DNA of 64,000 nt from Taenia hydatigena (Eukaryota > Platyhelminthes > Cestoda > Cyclophyllidea > Taeniidae), in contig JADWOT020000006.1 in the NCBI GenBank assembly GCA_036345935.2, positions 11,940,519 to 12,004,518 of the forward strand. The letters run 5' to 3'. The translations under genes and the position numbers were made by a program. Every line of letters begins with the position of its first letter. Position 1 is the first letter of the stretch. Below are positions 24,474 to 53,064 of this stretch, piece by piece. The notes under the pieces are model-generated. The model was not told where the DNA came from. It made no database searches and saw nothing but the letters and a program-made list of their open reading frames with translations.

Positions 24474-26734
24474 ACTCCCAACTTATAGTTTTTTAGTGGT
24501 ATTGTTACCCATCGTATGTTGCTTACGACAACATACAAATTTTCTTACACACTTCTCAACTTCGTTTCTGGGGTGAGAAACGTTTGGCTTTTATATCTTC
24601 AATGTTTTTTGGCAGATCTAAGTTATTCTGAACTCTAACCTTGCTGATAGGGATAGAACCTACAAACTTTATGCAGTCTATTTAATCAGTTTATGTTTTA
24701 AATAATTTGAAGTTTAGCGCAGTGATTACTCTGTGCTGTCGCGAGCCAGCTTGTGCATGCACCGCAAACTCATGAGATGGTGGTGTTATTCTACTTCATA
24801 CGTTCGCATGAGCGTCGCAGCAGTAAAGGATTTTACTTTGAAGTATAGAGGGTGAAGTTGTGTCTGCCGTTGTTAAACTGTTAGGTTTCCTTGGCAAGGC
24901 TTCAGATCATGGCTATTGTGTGAAAGATCAGCCGGGTTAACAAGGGGAATTGAACTGTGATCCTGGTAACTCGTGTTTCATAGCCTCGAAGGAATAAGTT
25001 CAGTCAAATGAAGGGCGGCCTGTACTTTCATCTTCCTTCTCCCACATTCGCGTTCTCGTAGGACATAATGATGTTCAATCAAAGGATCAACGTTGTTGGT
25101 GTAAATTTGAGCGACATATGTTGACTAGTGTTTATTTGACTTCCATTTTTACGTCTGGATGAGAAATGATTTCCATTGTAATCCAACAGCAGAGAATTTC
25201 TGACAAGACTGAATCTCATAGGTCACTTGATGGAACGTGGGGTGTGGCAATCGTTTTTGCTCTTATGGTCGCATAAGTCTTGCAATCCAGGCCTATTCTG
25301 TTTATCTAATCAGTATCAGTTGTCAGTGCCAATTATGTTTCAACCCTTATCCAAGTTATCGGATGTCATTACACGCCCCAATTTTTCTTGTGCTCTAATA
25401 GGTCTCTAGTTACTTCCAAGCACAGTAGAAGACATGCGCCGAAATACTTATAAAATCCCTACAAAAAGCGACTCATCAATAAATAACGCTAAATATTATT
25501 CCTTAAGCCGTAAATTAACGCTTGAGGTTTAATGTACCGCAATGGTTACGAATTCGAAGTCGATGCTGTTAGCAATCATGTTGTGTACTACCATTTGTGA
25601 AGTGAGGGTTTGACACCGGTATCTGAGCGAACTTATTGAACCAAATTAAATCAGCAATTGGTTCCAGCGCTTGAATTGTAATTCACACATTCGTGCTAAG
25701 AGGTCAGTTTTTGGGGAAATTACTGTTTTAAAAAATAGTAGGGAACTAGCACTAAGGAATGGCTCTAATCTAAGGAGGGCGCCTCCAACCACACCTAATG
25801 CGCGCACCAAGGAGGTCTTGAACAAGTCTCGGCGGTGCGACATAAGGCGCCTTATTTGACAACCAGTTTTTTGCAGTGTTTCTTCTTGGATAATTACATT
25901 TCTCACTACCCTTACACTTAGATTTGTTCTCCAAGACGAGAGAAATTGGTGGGTTTCAAGATTGAACAGGTGACGAACTCAGCACAAGTTATCGAACATT
26001 AGTGGAGAGTATCTCCATAGGTTTATTGTTACTAATTGGTCTTAAAATTAGCGGCGTTTTCACCCGCATGTTTATTTTCGAGGTATTTAGGGCTGAACTT
26101 CGACACCGGCATTTGCAGACAGAAGTACCGGTACATCAAACACCGCTTGAATATAAACGATGGATTTAAAGGTAAACAGAAGACGGAATAATTGTGTGCG
26201 TATAAACGACCGCAGCTGTGTGTGACTGACTACACTCTGAAGTTGTCGAAACAGAGTTATAAGAGTGGTGTAGCACCATCGACAGAGACATATCTTGCAA
26301 TAATTTGTTTGTTTGGACTGCCGATTTCGGCTAGGGTCGCTAAAATTATGGTCCACGATAATCGACTGAAAAAATTGTATCAGCCTAAATGACACAGAAG
26401 TAGATCCCATCCCATCATTGGAAAAAAATATGACACAATACCCCTCGTTCCGGACAAACAGCAGAATGATCCTTTGCCAATTTTCAAACCATTGTGTTCC
26501 ATTCGTGCTGTTCGTGATTTTATTGGAAACTGATTAAAAACAAGATGGTTAGAGCAGTAGATAGGCATGCTGGGACTCGTAAAATACATCTCCCATTTCG
26601 GATTACATATTACCGCCCAAAACTGTTCAAAATATTCCACTAAAATATTGCAAATATCGTGGTGCAGCAAAAGGTCGCCGTATGACAGAATCGTGTGTAG
26701 AGAGCAAACTCCAAACGTAGAAGGTTCGTCCATT
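24474..26734. other. No gene recognised
   Basis: The first few hundred bases are probably the SFXN 3' untranslated region; no clean AATAAA was placed. After that only overlapping chance frames occur (for example 26087-26410 and 26380-26790 on the minus strand), without splice-bounded coding structure. Confidence 0.3.
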
Positions 26735-26950
26735 TCCTTCCATTCCCTTCTTCCATCCTTATTACTAAAAGGCTGAGCACTCTTTGACATACTTATTGTG
26801 GGTCAGCGGGAAAGGTATAGAGTGATGTCGTAGAGAGTTCAAGAAAGGAATAGGCCCGCTCCTGTAGAGTCACCACGCGCCTCCACAACCAGGTCAAAAT
26901 TGTCATTCCACCTCTGGCCTACAAAGCACATTTAAAGAAAATAGGTATTA
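26735..26950 (+). repeat. Repeat family B, copy 2
   Basis: Diverged match to 20128-20350, ending in CCTCTGGCCTACAAAGCACA followed by TTTAAAGAAAATAG, which is the inverted LTR start. It is a solo piece with no retroelement coding sequence nearby. Confidence 0.6.
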
Positions 26951-27797
26951 CACCAAAAGTGAGTGACTTCTACTTCTTGGTAAGAGCGTCGTAATCAAAT
27001 GGTTGATTTTATTTACCCTGGTTCTCGAAGCAACAATCCGCAAAGTTTTAACTGTACTTAAAAAATAGTATACTCTGCATACTTTAACTAGTTATTTTTT
27101 CTAGGTGCTTATGTCATTTTAAACGAGACATGCATTTATCTTTGAACATTCTCTTGAATTGCACTTATGTCGTGTTTGGATGGGTCGAAATGTTGTTGGG
27201 CGCGTCAAATGCGCGTCGTTGGGTTTGGCCCGAGTTATTGTTTCTTCCTATCGTGTCTAGGTCTGGTTTATGTTCGACATCTCTCCATTTGTTCGCTTTA
27301 CAGATTTGTAATTTTGTGATCGACTTGGACTCAGTGTTTTGTCACTGTCTTGTGTCGAATTTTATCGCAGACGGTGGGACAGCCTCGAGTTCTAGAAGAG
27401 TGTGCGTGACGCTCCTGTTAAATTATTCAAGCAGCAGTTTGTATTGCTGCGGCTGGCTTGCTTGAGTGGTATATTTTCTAATTGCACTTTACTGTCTATA
27501 TGGAAGCTCAGTCTAGTGGAACAGCTTATGGTCATAAAAGGTTTTGCATTAACCATTGCATTCATTTTTGAAGCTTCCCCCATGCAAAAGTCTGTCTCTC
27601 TTAATCACCTAGATTTTCTGTTTGGCCTATCCATATTAAGTAGCGCTGATGGCTATATCTGTCACAAATGCAATATTCTTAGCTTATTTACACACATTTG
27701 ACCTGTTTAGGTACAAAATTAATTGTTTAATGGTCGTTGCTTATTTTTTTGCACGCATTTCGCCATTATTTATTCTTCTGCTTGCTAGGGTTTTTTT

Positions 27798-30700
27798 ATG
27801 CTTTCTGATCCGGATTTTCGAGAACTTGTGACGCTACCCTTTCCAACCTCGGTACTCAGAGAGTTTTCCAGAGTTGGCTATAGCAATGTTGGAGAAATCA
27901 GGGGATTAACAGTAGAACAAATCGAATCAGGTAGTCTTTCAACTTCACATGAATTTTAGTTACATAGTTTCTTATTATACCTAACTTTATGTGGCTTTTT
28001 TATCAATTTTCCATCCTTTGGTCCTGATTAGATGTGCTGATTCATTTCTGGATTGTGGTTATTAAGCAGCTGCTCTGGATGGATGATCCCACCTGTTATA
28101 CGGAATAGTATAACCTACACAGGTGATAATCTTGATTAAAATGGGTATTTTTTCTGCCCATACTAAATTAGTGAATTTTGTGTAAAGCTTGCATCCCAAT
28201 AACCATGCGAAATTTCTACGACCAATTGGAAACACCCTAATTGTAATGAATGTTTTCTTGCAAATTTCATAGCTTTTGCCATTCTCTATCTTCAAAATGA
28301 AGTTGATTAATAACTATCACCGTCAAATTTCTATTTCCCCCATCTCCTTATCACTTTTTAGGTTCTCCCAGCCAGGAAATTTTGTGAATGAAAATTGGCC
28401 CCACTGGGTTGCATTTAACAGAATTTGTACTAAATTTCCCCTCTTTTGCTATCCTAAATATTTTTGAATGTCTTTTACAATCTTTTTGTTTTTAACTTAG
28501 CTTGGAGTAATAATCTTTCTGTTACATCAATTTGCTTTGTTTTCATGCTCCACAAGAAAGTTTGTTAATTACGTTTTGATAGTCGAAAGGGGATTGCAGA
28601 CAATACCTTGGCTCGTACAATTTTGGAAGTAAATGCTTAAGGTGTCCTTATTCGTCTCATTGAATAGTTTGCAAGATACCAAAGCCTCTAGCCGCCTCTA
28701 TCGCTACTGCTGTTCAGGAGTATGCTGGCCTTCGCAAAGACGGTGTCTTTTCCACCACGAATTTTCCCAATAAGAATTTGTTCTATCCTCGTTCTGCTCT
28801 CCAAATGTTGCATCCTCCCGCATCAAATCTAGTCAGCCCAAAAGAATTCCGTGTGATGAACATCTTGACCATGTCTAAAAGGTAATCTGTTTGTCCCAAC
28901 ATCCTGGCAAACTTTTCTAGCTTATGCGTAAAGGGCTCTCCTGTAATTTACTTGTTTTTTGATTATGGTTTTTTGAAGTTATTAAGTAGAATTTGGACGA
29001 ATAAACCTGGAGACTACATAATCCCTTAACGTTTAAAGCATGATTTTGCCTATGTCCTTAGGATTACTAATTTACTTATTTTTAGTTTCGACGATCTTAT
29101 GGGTGGAGGATTTCCATGCGGCAGAATAACTGAGCTTTGCGGCCAGCCTGGAGTTGGTAAAACCCAGTTTTGGTGAGTTGCACCCACAAAGCCCATTTAC
29201 TTGGATCGTTTCGTACTGATTTAACATCTCGTTTAGATTCTGATTAGGGTTTTTCAGTGCAAAATTTCAGAGGAAATTTAATTCTTTGCCAGCTTCTTAG
29301 ACTAACATGATTCACCCTAAAATGAACGTGGTACACTGATGCATTTTCAATAATTTGTAGTCTACAAACCAGTCTGACGGTTCAGATACCCCAGTGGTGT
29401 GGCGGATTGGATGGCGAGACCGTTTTCGTCGATACCGAGGGCAGCTTTATCCCAAAACGCCTACATCAAATGGCTGTCGAGTTGGTCAATCACTGTCAGA
29501 ATATAATAGCCCCGTGTCTCCGACATTACATGGATGGACTTGGCAAGTTTCTGATGTTTGAAGTACTCCACCTATTCGAAATCACTTATTTTTTTCTCAT
29601 CAATCTTATAACAAGGTCGATTTTATGCGTTTCTTCAAAAAACACGTCGTCAGGACTCTCGGAAGCATTAGTTACTACATGATTGCAATCAAATTTCGTC
29701 CTTGATTCATTGAACCTTATTTTGCGCACCTTAATAGGTTGATAGCGCTAAATCCGTAACCCACTTTGAACCTCGCGCTGCACAGTTGTAAAAACACGTT
29801 TTTCTCTTCAAGGGGATAGCTGTGCTGATTTGGAAGAAAAGGCCGCTTGCCTTGAGGCCTTATCAAGAATACCCACAGAAGAAAGTTTGTTGAGCAAGGT
29901 TCACTACATTAGATGCACTGGTTATCTTCAACTGCTTGCGGCCGTTCAACGGCTGGGAGAGTTCTGCAAATATCACCCTAACGTAAGCTTACTGCTCATC
30001 AGATGTATTACAGTCAGTTCGAAAATTTCAGCTGCTTGTTCGCTCGTTTATTTGAGCACGTATTTATTTGTAGATCAGACTCATTATAGTGGATAGCATC
30101 GCTTTTCCATTCCGCTACGAATTTGAGGACATTCCGCAACGAAACCGCTTGTTGGCTGCTGTCGCACAGTCCCTCCTCTCAACTGCCAGTTCGCAAAACG
30201 CTGCTGTAGGCTTGTCGATATGTTGTTTATCCGTTTAGCGTTTCAAACTGAAAAATCCACTTGCTTCTCCCATATACGGAAGCCGGGAGAGTAATCATTC
30301 CGGCTGTTAATTCACAGCTCTGCTGAGTTTCTAATAATCATCTCACCAACAGGGATGAGTCTCAAACGACCATCATATCTTTGTTTCTGAATGGCATAGC
30401 TACTGTGAGGAAGTTGGTGGCTCAGATGCAAGGCAGCTTACTTGTACACTAACCCTTCATCTGCGACACCTTATCAGGTTTAGACTATTTTCAGGCATTC
30501 ATCCCACGCTTCACCTTTACGTTTCTAGTAATGATTCCATTTTGTACTATTTAGGTAATCATGACAAACCAGATAACAACAAAATTTGTCACCGACGCGT
30601 CTGCCACTACTCACAGCACCCTAGTGCCGGCGCTAGGAGACAGTTGGGGACACATCTGCTCGGTGCGCCTCCTCCTCTCCAGGATGGAGGGCTCTGACGC

Positions 30701-30959
30701 GGAGCAGCGTCGCACTGCTCGGCTGCTTAAGCACCCTGGTCGGCCACCCGGCACCGCCGCTTATCAGGTCACGGTATGTCAATACGATCCGTCCCCACCA
30801 TTTTTGCTTTTGCTGTAGAATTTTCCCGATTAGATGCCTCCAAACGGATTAACTTTCTCCTCTGTCTCCTTTTTCTCCCAAAATAAGGAAGACTTCTTGA
30901 TTGGATCATTACCTGCCCAATGCGTTTTTGGTAACTACCAATTTCCGAACAGTCCTTAG
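27798..30959 (+). CDS. RAD51C: DNA repair protein RAD51 homolog 3 (RAD51C)
   Basis: RAD51C is a nuclear RecA-family ATPase of the BCDX2 and CX3 complexes, acting in homologous recombination and interstrand cross-link repair. Exons join in phase: 27798-27930 (ATG), 28668-28881, 29086-29172, 29361-29542, 29813-29982, 30074-30205, 30555-30773, 30888-30959 (TAG); 402 residues against 376 in human. The N-terminal helical domain is followed by GQPGVGKT (Walker A) in exon 3, ETVFVDTEGSF in exon 4, LIIVDSIAFPF (Walker B) in exon 6, and TNQITTK with LVPALGDSWGH in exon 7. The VDTEGSF, SIAFPFR and LVPALG-SWGH blocks pick RAD51C over RAD51, DMC1 and XRCC3. The intron at 29543-29812 must start with GC (gcaagt) for the phase to hold. 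The short last exon has a different C-terminus from vertebrates, and I saw no basic nuclear signal there. The gene converges on the ADAM gene. Confidence 0.95.
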
Positions 30960-31813
30960 GGCATACTTATGTAGTAACCTCCCATCCCGATTGCACTTCA
31001 ACCCACGGTGTTCGCAAAAAATAACAGTAATGGATTTTTTTTAGGCTGGCGGAATCCGAGATTGCTTCTAATAAGAAAATCATGGTCCCTTTCAATTGTA
31101 TTTTGCTCATCCTGAATTAAACATTGTTTCACGATACACAGCATGAATCACTACTTGGTCCTTTAACCCTGAATTGGGCAAATTGTCCTGGAGGGTATAG
31201 CCTGAGTTAAAATCTGTGCAGCACTCAGGTGATGCCGAGTGGTACCACCTGCTCCTATTTATAGAATGCTTCATAAGAGACGCAGCAAAGGTAGCATCTC
31301 CAAGGTTGACTGCGTTCGCACTATTGGGGTACAGTTGGTACTATTTTTTGGTAAGGGAAGAGATTTCTGTACTTCCATCGCACAAGGTCAGCAAGCCTGC
31401 GCATATAGCGGTTTAACTGCGTCAAAATCAGATAATACACCTCAGAAATTAGCCGTAGAAAAGTGATTACACATAAGTATCAAAATTGAAGAGACAATCC
31501 TAAAGCAGTGTTAGCACAAGTACAGCGTTAGCAGTCAATTGAAGGCAAGAAGTAAAGCGGACTTGGTAGCATGGTAGTAATCAACGGTTCAACGGAGAAG
31601 TAAACGTTGCTTGTGTTGACTGAAGAAAGACGTTGAAATGCGATAGTTTAGTGGGTAATTGTCAAAAAAGAAAAAAATAGTGCACGTTTTGGAATAGTCA
31701 AGGTATTCACAGAGCTGTGGAATGGCCGTTAGTCTCTGGACCTCTCTTTTGGTTGAAGAAACCCATTTGGGAGAAGTCAAAAAACAGGGAATTCCAGCAC
31801 AAATGGGTCTTCA
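30960..31813. other. Convergent spacer between RAD51C and ADAM
   Basis: 854 bases between two stop codons facing each other. An ATTAAA at about 31115 on the plus strand could end RAD51C. No clear minus-strand poly(A) signal was placed for the ADAM gene. No repeat or RNA gene was seen. Confidence 0.4.
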
Positions 31814-47394
<15,581 letters not shown>

Positions 47395-50363
47395 CTTAGT
47401 TAGGGGACTCGAAGAAATTGCCAAAATTGTCTTAACAAACTAATGCCTGTTTGGTCTATCATAGAACAGAACTTTGGTAAAGTCCACCGAACCTAGGGCA
47501 GTGGATAATACAAAGTGGTCGAAGAATAAGGTTCAGGAGACAAGGAGACATTGCTACATTGAAGGCGACTTCCTGGCAATGGTTGCATTGTCATGAATCA
47601 AGTGTATTTGAGTGAATAAAAAATATCGCGTACAGGTCTGAATTCGCGATTGCTAAAGAGCACTGCCATATTTCCCAAGCCGAAGGTCATTACGTTTACT
47701 CCATACCTTAGTGAGCTATGCCTGACGCATCTCACCGTCCGAATGGTTCATGTTAAGTATGAGCAATCGGCGTGTATCTATCATTTGGATAGAAATAAAT
47801 GTGCCAAGGGATTTTTGGGTCCTAACAAACAATTCTTCATTAAACGGAGAACAAGGTTAACATGTTTAACCATATATACGCATTTATACATATATGTAGC
47901 ATCAGAAACTGCGGGTAACTTCCAAGAAATGCTACTCTATGAGAATACCATTAGCAAAAACCTGCTTCCGCTTACAGCTTTAGAGCGTTATGCAAGACAC
48001 ACTGGATTTCAGGCGCCATATCTTGCTCCACTGGAGGCTTAACCGAACAGTATAGTTCTCTTTACAGAGCAATCATAATAATTCAGGAAAATAAATCAAA
48101 AATTAGTGTTCCATTTAAGACGGAGTCGACAGTTCGCTCAATGTGTTCCGGTGCTAGACAAGTAGAACATTTGGTTGACTGGGCTTAAAGCACACCGATT
48201 CTGTGGATAGATATACGGTTACACGTTCATTATCCGTACGAGAAGTGGAGTGAAATTACTTTCTGGAACTTTGCCACAGTCATGAGAAGAAAGTGGAAAT
48301 GAAGTTCAGACGAATGGAGAGGCCGCTAGGATGGCAGACGATCAGCCTGTGTAGGTTCTGACGTACGATAAATTGTGCGGGGAGATGACTAAGTCCTAGC
48401 TATGAACATTGCCAATTTAGGAAGGCTGATCGCTACGTGTCCAACTTATCCGCGAAGACTGCTCCTTAAATTACACGCAAGAACATAAAGACCAACAGAA
48501 AGTGCAGGTAGGGCTTAGCGTCTAGGGGGTACTACCCACAGGTGATGAGACTCGAAAAAAAAACATTAATTGATTATGAACATTCACTCGAAAAAGCTCT
48601 TCAGATTATTTACAGTAAAATTTGATATCACTGCGAAGACTCAACTAGGAGTGGATCAAAGAGAGTAATGCTTGGACCCTAGGATTAGTTGGAAAGACCA
48701 AACATGCAGCTTTGATCGTAATTCAGCCGTAAAGTGCCACAAGATATCTGTCCGCACCTTGAAGGCGGCATGAATGTAAAACCATAAGAACTTTCAAGAA
48801 GGCGAGCAACTTACTTTATTCGCAACGGTAATGTTTCGAAATACTACTTTTAGCGATTGTTCTAAAATTAAAAAAATACATAAGTGGTGGATATGGAACA
48901 GGTGAACTGAAGGAAACAGGTTGGCATTTCTGGCCAACTGACCGCACGTGTTGAAACTCTGGGGAGCATAAGCTAAAAGCTGGATACTGGACGAATGAAC
49001 GCAACTTGCATGGGAAGTGCGCGCTAGCCACCTTGGAAGGGCTGCCGACAGGTTGAATAATTCATTCAAATAGAGCTTTTCAAACGAGTTGGCACCAAAC
49101 TTTCAGTATACACGTACATACTGCCCCGGTGGGTAGATTTAGTAAATGTAGGCTGAACACCCAAAATAAATGGATGCAAATACTGTAATGCGACCCCACA
49201 TAGAGATATTTACGATCGAGCCTCGAAAAGCCGGCATCTGGTTGAAAAAGAATTCGGAGTCAAAGACTGCACCGAGGCATCGTTAAATACAGGTTGAATG
49301 GTCGCAGTAAATATTCCAACCATAAAAATCTGTTTTGAGTACGGGACGAACTAGGATCAATCCAACAAAACCATTTTGAGTCTGGTAGTTAACATTTGAG
49401 TTTAGATTTCTTTCTTCCAGTTAGAAACAGTCACCAAAATCGGTCCTTTTACAATAGTTAACAAGATCGAGAAAAACATTGTAGCGAAGATGGAAGCAAG
49501 GTAGAAGTGCTACTTTTACGACATTTATGGGATAATAAATTAATTTCTCAAGCGTCAAATCGGTCATGTGTGCAGAGATTCATGTCCAAGCGGTGCAACG
49601 GTTACTAAACAAATGGAAAATGAAAATCAGATTCCAGTAGAACGAAAATGCAAGTCCCATTTGTATTGGGAATGGGCTATATGGCTTACGGTTGCAACTT
49701 CCGGAATGACTAAGCACGACAATTCTTACCAAATGAAAAGCCTGAGCCAAACTCTCTGGCAGATCTACAAAAAACCTTTTAACAACTTAGACGACCCCAA
49801 AGCCTTATCAGTGGCGTGCAACCGCTGCGCAGTAATACCAACCTCCATAGTAAACATGAGAGGTGGCCAAGGAGAATTCTCCAAGAATTTCAAAATAGGC
49901 AAGCATTCGAACGGGGATTCAAGCGTTCGACGTTCTTTTAACCCTACTCAAGAAAAGGCCTTAGATTTCATCAAACTATGCCAGTGGAGAAAGAGATGAA
50001 TAAATGCCATCAAGCCTTTCAACAAAAGTTCAAGCGCCAAATATCACGAACCCAATTAGCTAGGCATTGCACTCTAAGTAAACAATTGAAAGCCTCTTAA
50101 ACCGAAAGCGTAAGCCAATATATGCATTCATGCTATTAATGCAAAATAAAAGCGATAAATAAGAACCGCAAAATCATAGGAAAAAACTTAGCAAAATACA
50201 AATACGAAGTGTAAGAAGAACCAAATATTTTTGAACAATGGTTCTTCAAAAATTATACCTTGCAATAAAGATGCCTAGGCACATTCAACTTCATATCAGG
50301 AGTAGTCGAAGGGAAGGGGAGAAAAAATGAGAAACTCCTACGCATGCGCCTTTAGGTAACAAA
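47395..50363. other. Presumed 5' introns of the ADAM gene, no exon resolved
   Basis: Should contain prodomain exons of the ADAM gene on the minus strand. One splice-bounded block at 48815-48861 (acceptor ttttaattttag, donor gtaagt) encodes QSLKVVFRNITVANK, but its phase does not fit the next known exon. Plus-strand frames at 47650-48042 (130 codons) and 49568-49999 (143 codons) match nothing known. Confidence 0.3.
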
Positions 50364-50536
50364 TGTAATACTTTGTTGGTACGGTTTACAGTCACTTAGG
50401 TGACCATATTGCCTGTGCCGTGTGGGTTGGCCTCTGGGCCACACCATCAGTCCCAATCCTTTTCTGCCTGCTGGATACATACATGCTGTCCAAGTATTAT
50501 GTCTTCTTGTCTTCAAGAAAATCTTGGGACGCTAAT
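50364..50536 (+). repeat. Interspersed repeat family A, copy 5 (diverged)
   Basis: Matches the right foldback arm: TGTAATACTTTGTTGGTACG, a CCGTGTGGGTTGGCCTCTGG block, then GATACATACATGCTGTCC, TGTCTTCTTGTCTTCAAG and CTTGGGACGCTA. It is in the plus orientation and older than the foldback arms by divergence. Confidence 0.75.
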
Positions 50537-53064
50537 AACAACCACATCAAGAATTGTCAACGGACAAAAAACATATTACAACAGTCTCTGCAAATGAATT
50601 TGCCTAAGACTGTTCAAATGTACCCCACTCAACAACCACAGTGATATATGCAGTTAGGCATTAACGAACTTGGCAATATGACCATTCATGAAATAATGCT
50701 AACTTTCAATTTAATCTGCGTGAAGAAAACGTGTATTAGCGTGGCTGCAGGTGGTTCATCACAGCGTACATTGTGGATGAATCAAAGTAAAAACGCCTTT
50801 TCGTTAATCCCTTCGGTAGACGGAGAGATAGCTTAAATTGTGCGTCTGTGACATTGCAATTCGTTGGATCGATGTGCAATGGGGAAGTGCAACATGTTAT
50901 AGAAGGGAGGCAGGCTTTGAAGATCTGTTGTAGCTCGAATAATTGGTGAAAACATGCCGGGTAATCGATAACAAAGCTCCTAGCACAGTTGTGCATTCTC
51001 AGACAGATTTAATGCTCACTTTGATGCAGTAGATACACTTCAATTCAACACACCACAGAGACTCAACTTTGAGGATGGTAATATGGTAGAGCAAAAACTC
51101 ACCAATCCTCCGACTTCTAGGTTTGTTCCGCCGCTTCAGTCGATTGACTTGTTGCTCCCGTGAAAATAAAACGGTAGACTCCAGACACACCGTAGGTGCA
51201 TGATGATGAGTGACATTGGTAGACCTCAAATAAAGCGTACACGTGGTAAATTTGATGGGAACGAGTATAAAATAGACCTGTCAAATCAGCTTACTGGGGA
51301 AAAACCTTCTTTGAAATAGAGCGGAAAACGACGAGTATACTAGTTAAGACAAGTGTGACTTATTTCAAGTGGGGTGTCAATGATATAACATTATGGTTAT
51401 CGAGGTTTAGTCTGATAAACATTGTATAATTACTTTCGAAACAAGAAAGCACATCGCTGAAGCTGATCTGATACAAGTGGTTGCTATAACTGCTGTAAGT
51501 TAATAATAAGTTATTAATCATCCCCTAGTCACCTTTCATCCTGTTTAGTGTCAAAAAGTAAAGGCCAAATTCCGATTAGGAATGGCGACAAACCACAAAG
51601 TATGGATAATGACCGCAAACACACCCAGCGCGTATAAATTGCCGAATTAAAAAAGTTAGCAAATTATTTTTTAATGAATAAAACGTACGAATCAATATAC
51701 TAGTTGAACAGGCAGAGAAGTGCCATTTCATTTGAAAGCGGGAAAAAACTGAAGCGACTTCGGACAGAGCATATGTTTAAAACACAAAAATACTCTCATG
51801 ATAGAATTAAAACCTACCCACTAAACGAGTGGGGCCTTTGCAAGGATGTAATTCGTGGACTCCGATTGCACTAAATTCGAATGTGGGTTATTAAGGAGTA
51901 TTCTGAGCTTTATTGATTCAATGGCAATCAAGACCGCCAATTTCGACATAAATCTGAGTTTGCTACGAAACAGTAAAAAAATACTCATGGAAGGAACTTT
52001 CTAGTCTGCACCTAACTGAATAAATGGATACAATCTCAACAGAAACTGCAATAGAATAAATCGCCCAAAACTCTTACATGTACATAACATACTACTTAGC
52101 GCATTTCAAAGGTTTACGTTCTTGAGCGCGAATGCAATTAAACAGGAAGAAGAATAAACATAATATCTGCATTTGTTAATGCCAAGGATGAACCATATTT
52201 AAAAAACCGTTGATGTGATTACTCAGGAATCGGAGGCAACAGCAGTAAGCAATGGGTGTAAAAGGTGTAGAATAGAACATTTTAATGAGTAAACAATGAA
52301 AAAATCACGCACAATTATAGAGGGAACGCAAGCCAGTCTACCGGAATGAGAGCTGGAGATTATGAGCGCCGCAAAAATGGTCTGAATCAGGAAAATTCCC
52401 ATCAAAGTGGGAAATTTTCGTGCAGGTCCCGTAAAGGCAAATGAAGAAAATCCTAGATTTGAAAAGCACGCCATTGAAAGACATTACCGCTACCCAACTA
52501 CAACGCGTTTCGAGTAGCGCAGCAGTGCCCTTGGCTAATGATATGAAAGGTGTCGATTTGTATAAACGAAAACCAAAATTAACTGCACCACCAGACAAAC
52601 AAAAAATAAGTTAAGAATCCAATTTTGCTTAAATTTTAAAACCTTAGATAAATTTGAGATTTTGGCGTTTTACACTGCATTTATATACCATCAGCAAATT
52701 ATAATCGCTATCAAAAATGCAGGTGTAGCATAAATTTTGGTATCAATATATGTTTAAGAGGTCTTGCCTCATGCAGGGACTCTTGTATGCGTTGCCACTT
52801 TTTCGGACAATTGAAGTGTGTGTTTATTAGTGTCGTAAGTGTTAAGATTCTCGGTTGGCTTTAAATAAAGCTGTGAAATATGTGAGCATATTCTCGAAGG
52901 TCTTAGACAGCTTAGCCAGTTTATCACATATTCGTTTGCTTGGACCACGCGATGTCTTTCCTGCGCATTTTCTACCGCGGTCATCTGTAATTCCCGTACC
53001 TCGGTATGCGAGTTACTAAGTTGCATGCTATTCCATTATTTCAGATTCTTCGTTCATATTTGTC
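50537..53064. other. No confident gene; possible upstream ADAM exon
   Basis: A minus-strand block ending at a gtgagt donor near 51098 encodes a very basic stretch (RLKRRNKPRSRR) that would suit a proprotein-convertase site. Its phase does not fit the first resolved ADAM exon directly. Minus frames at 52223-52598 overlap in two registers and are probably chance. The end of this stretch should hold the EEF1AKMT2 promoter. Confidence 0.25.

Noticed and set aside
47650..48042. A 130-codon plus-strand ORF as a gene
   Set aside because: No recognisable domain; opposite to the ADAM gene and without splice signals or biased composition.
48815..48861. Splice-bounded block as the exon directly before ADAM exon 47322-47394
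   Set aside because: Its only open frame ends in phase 0, while the next exon needs two bases carried over; it may still be another exon, but not the neighbour.
49568..49999. A 143-codon plus-strand ORF as a gene
   Set aside because: No family match, no splice or promoter context, and it lies in the presumed 5' part of the ADAM gene on the other strand; chance length is possible in low-stop sequence.
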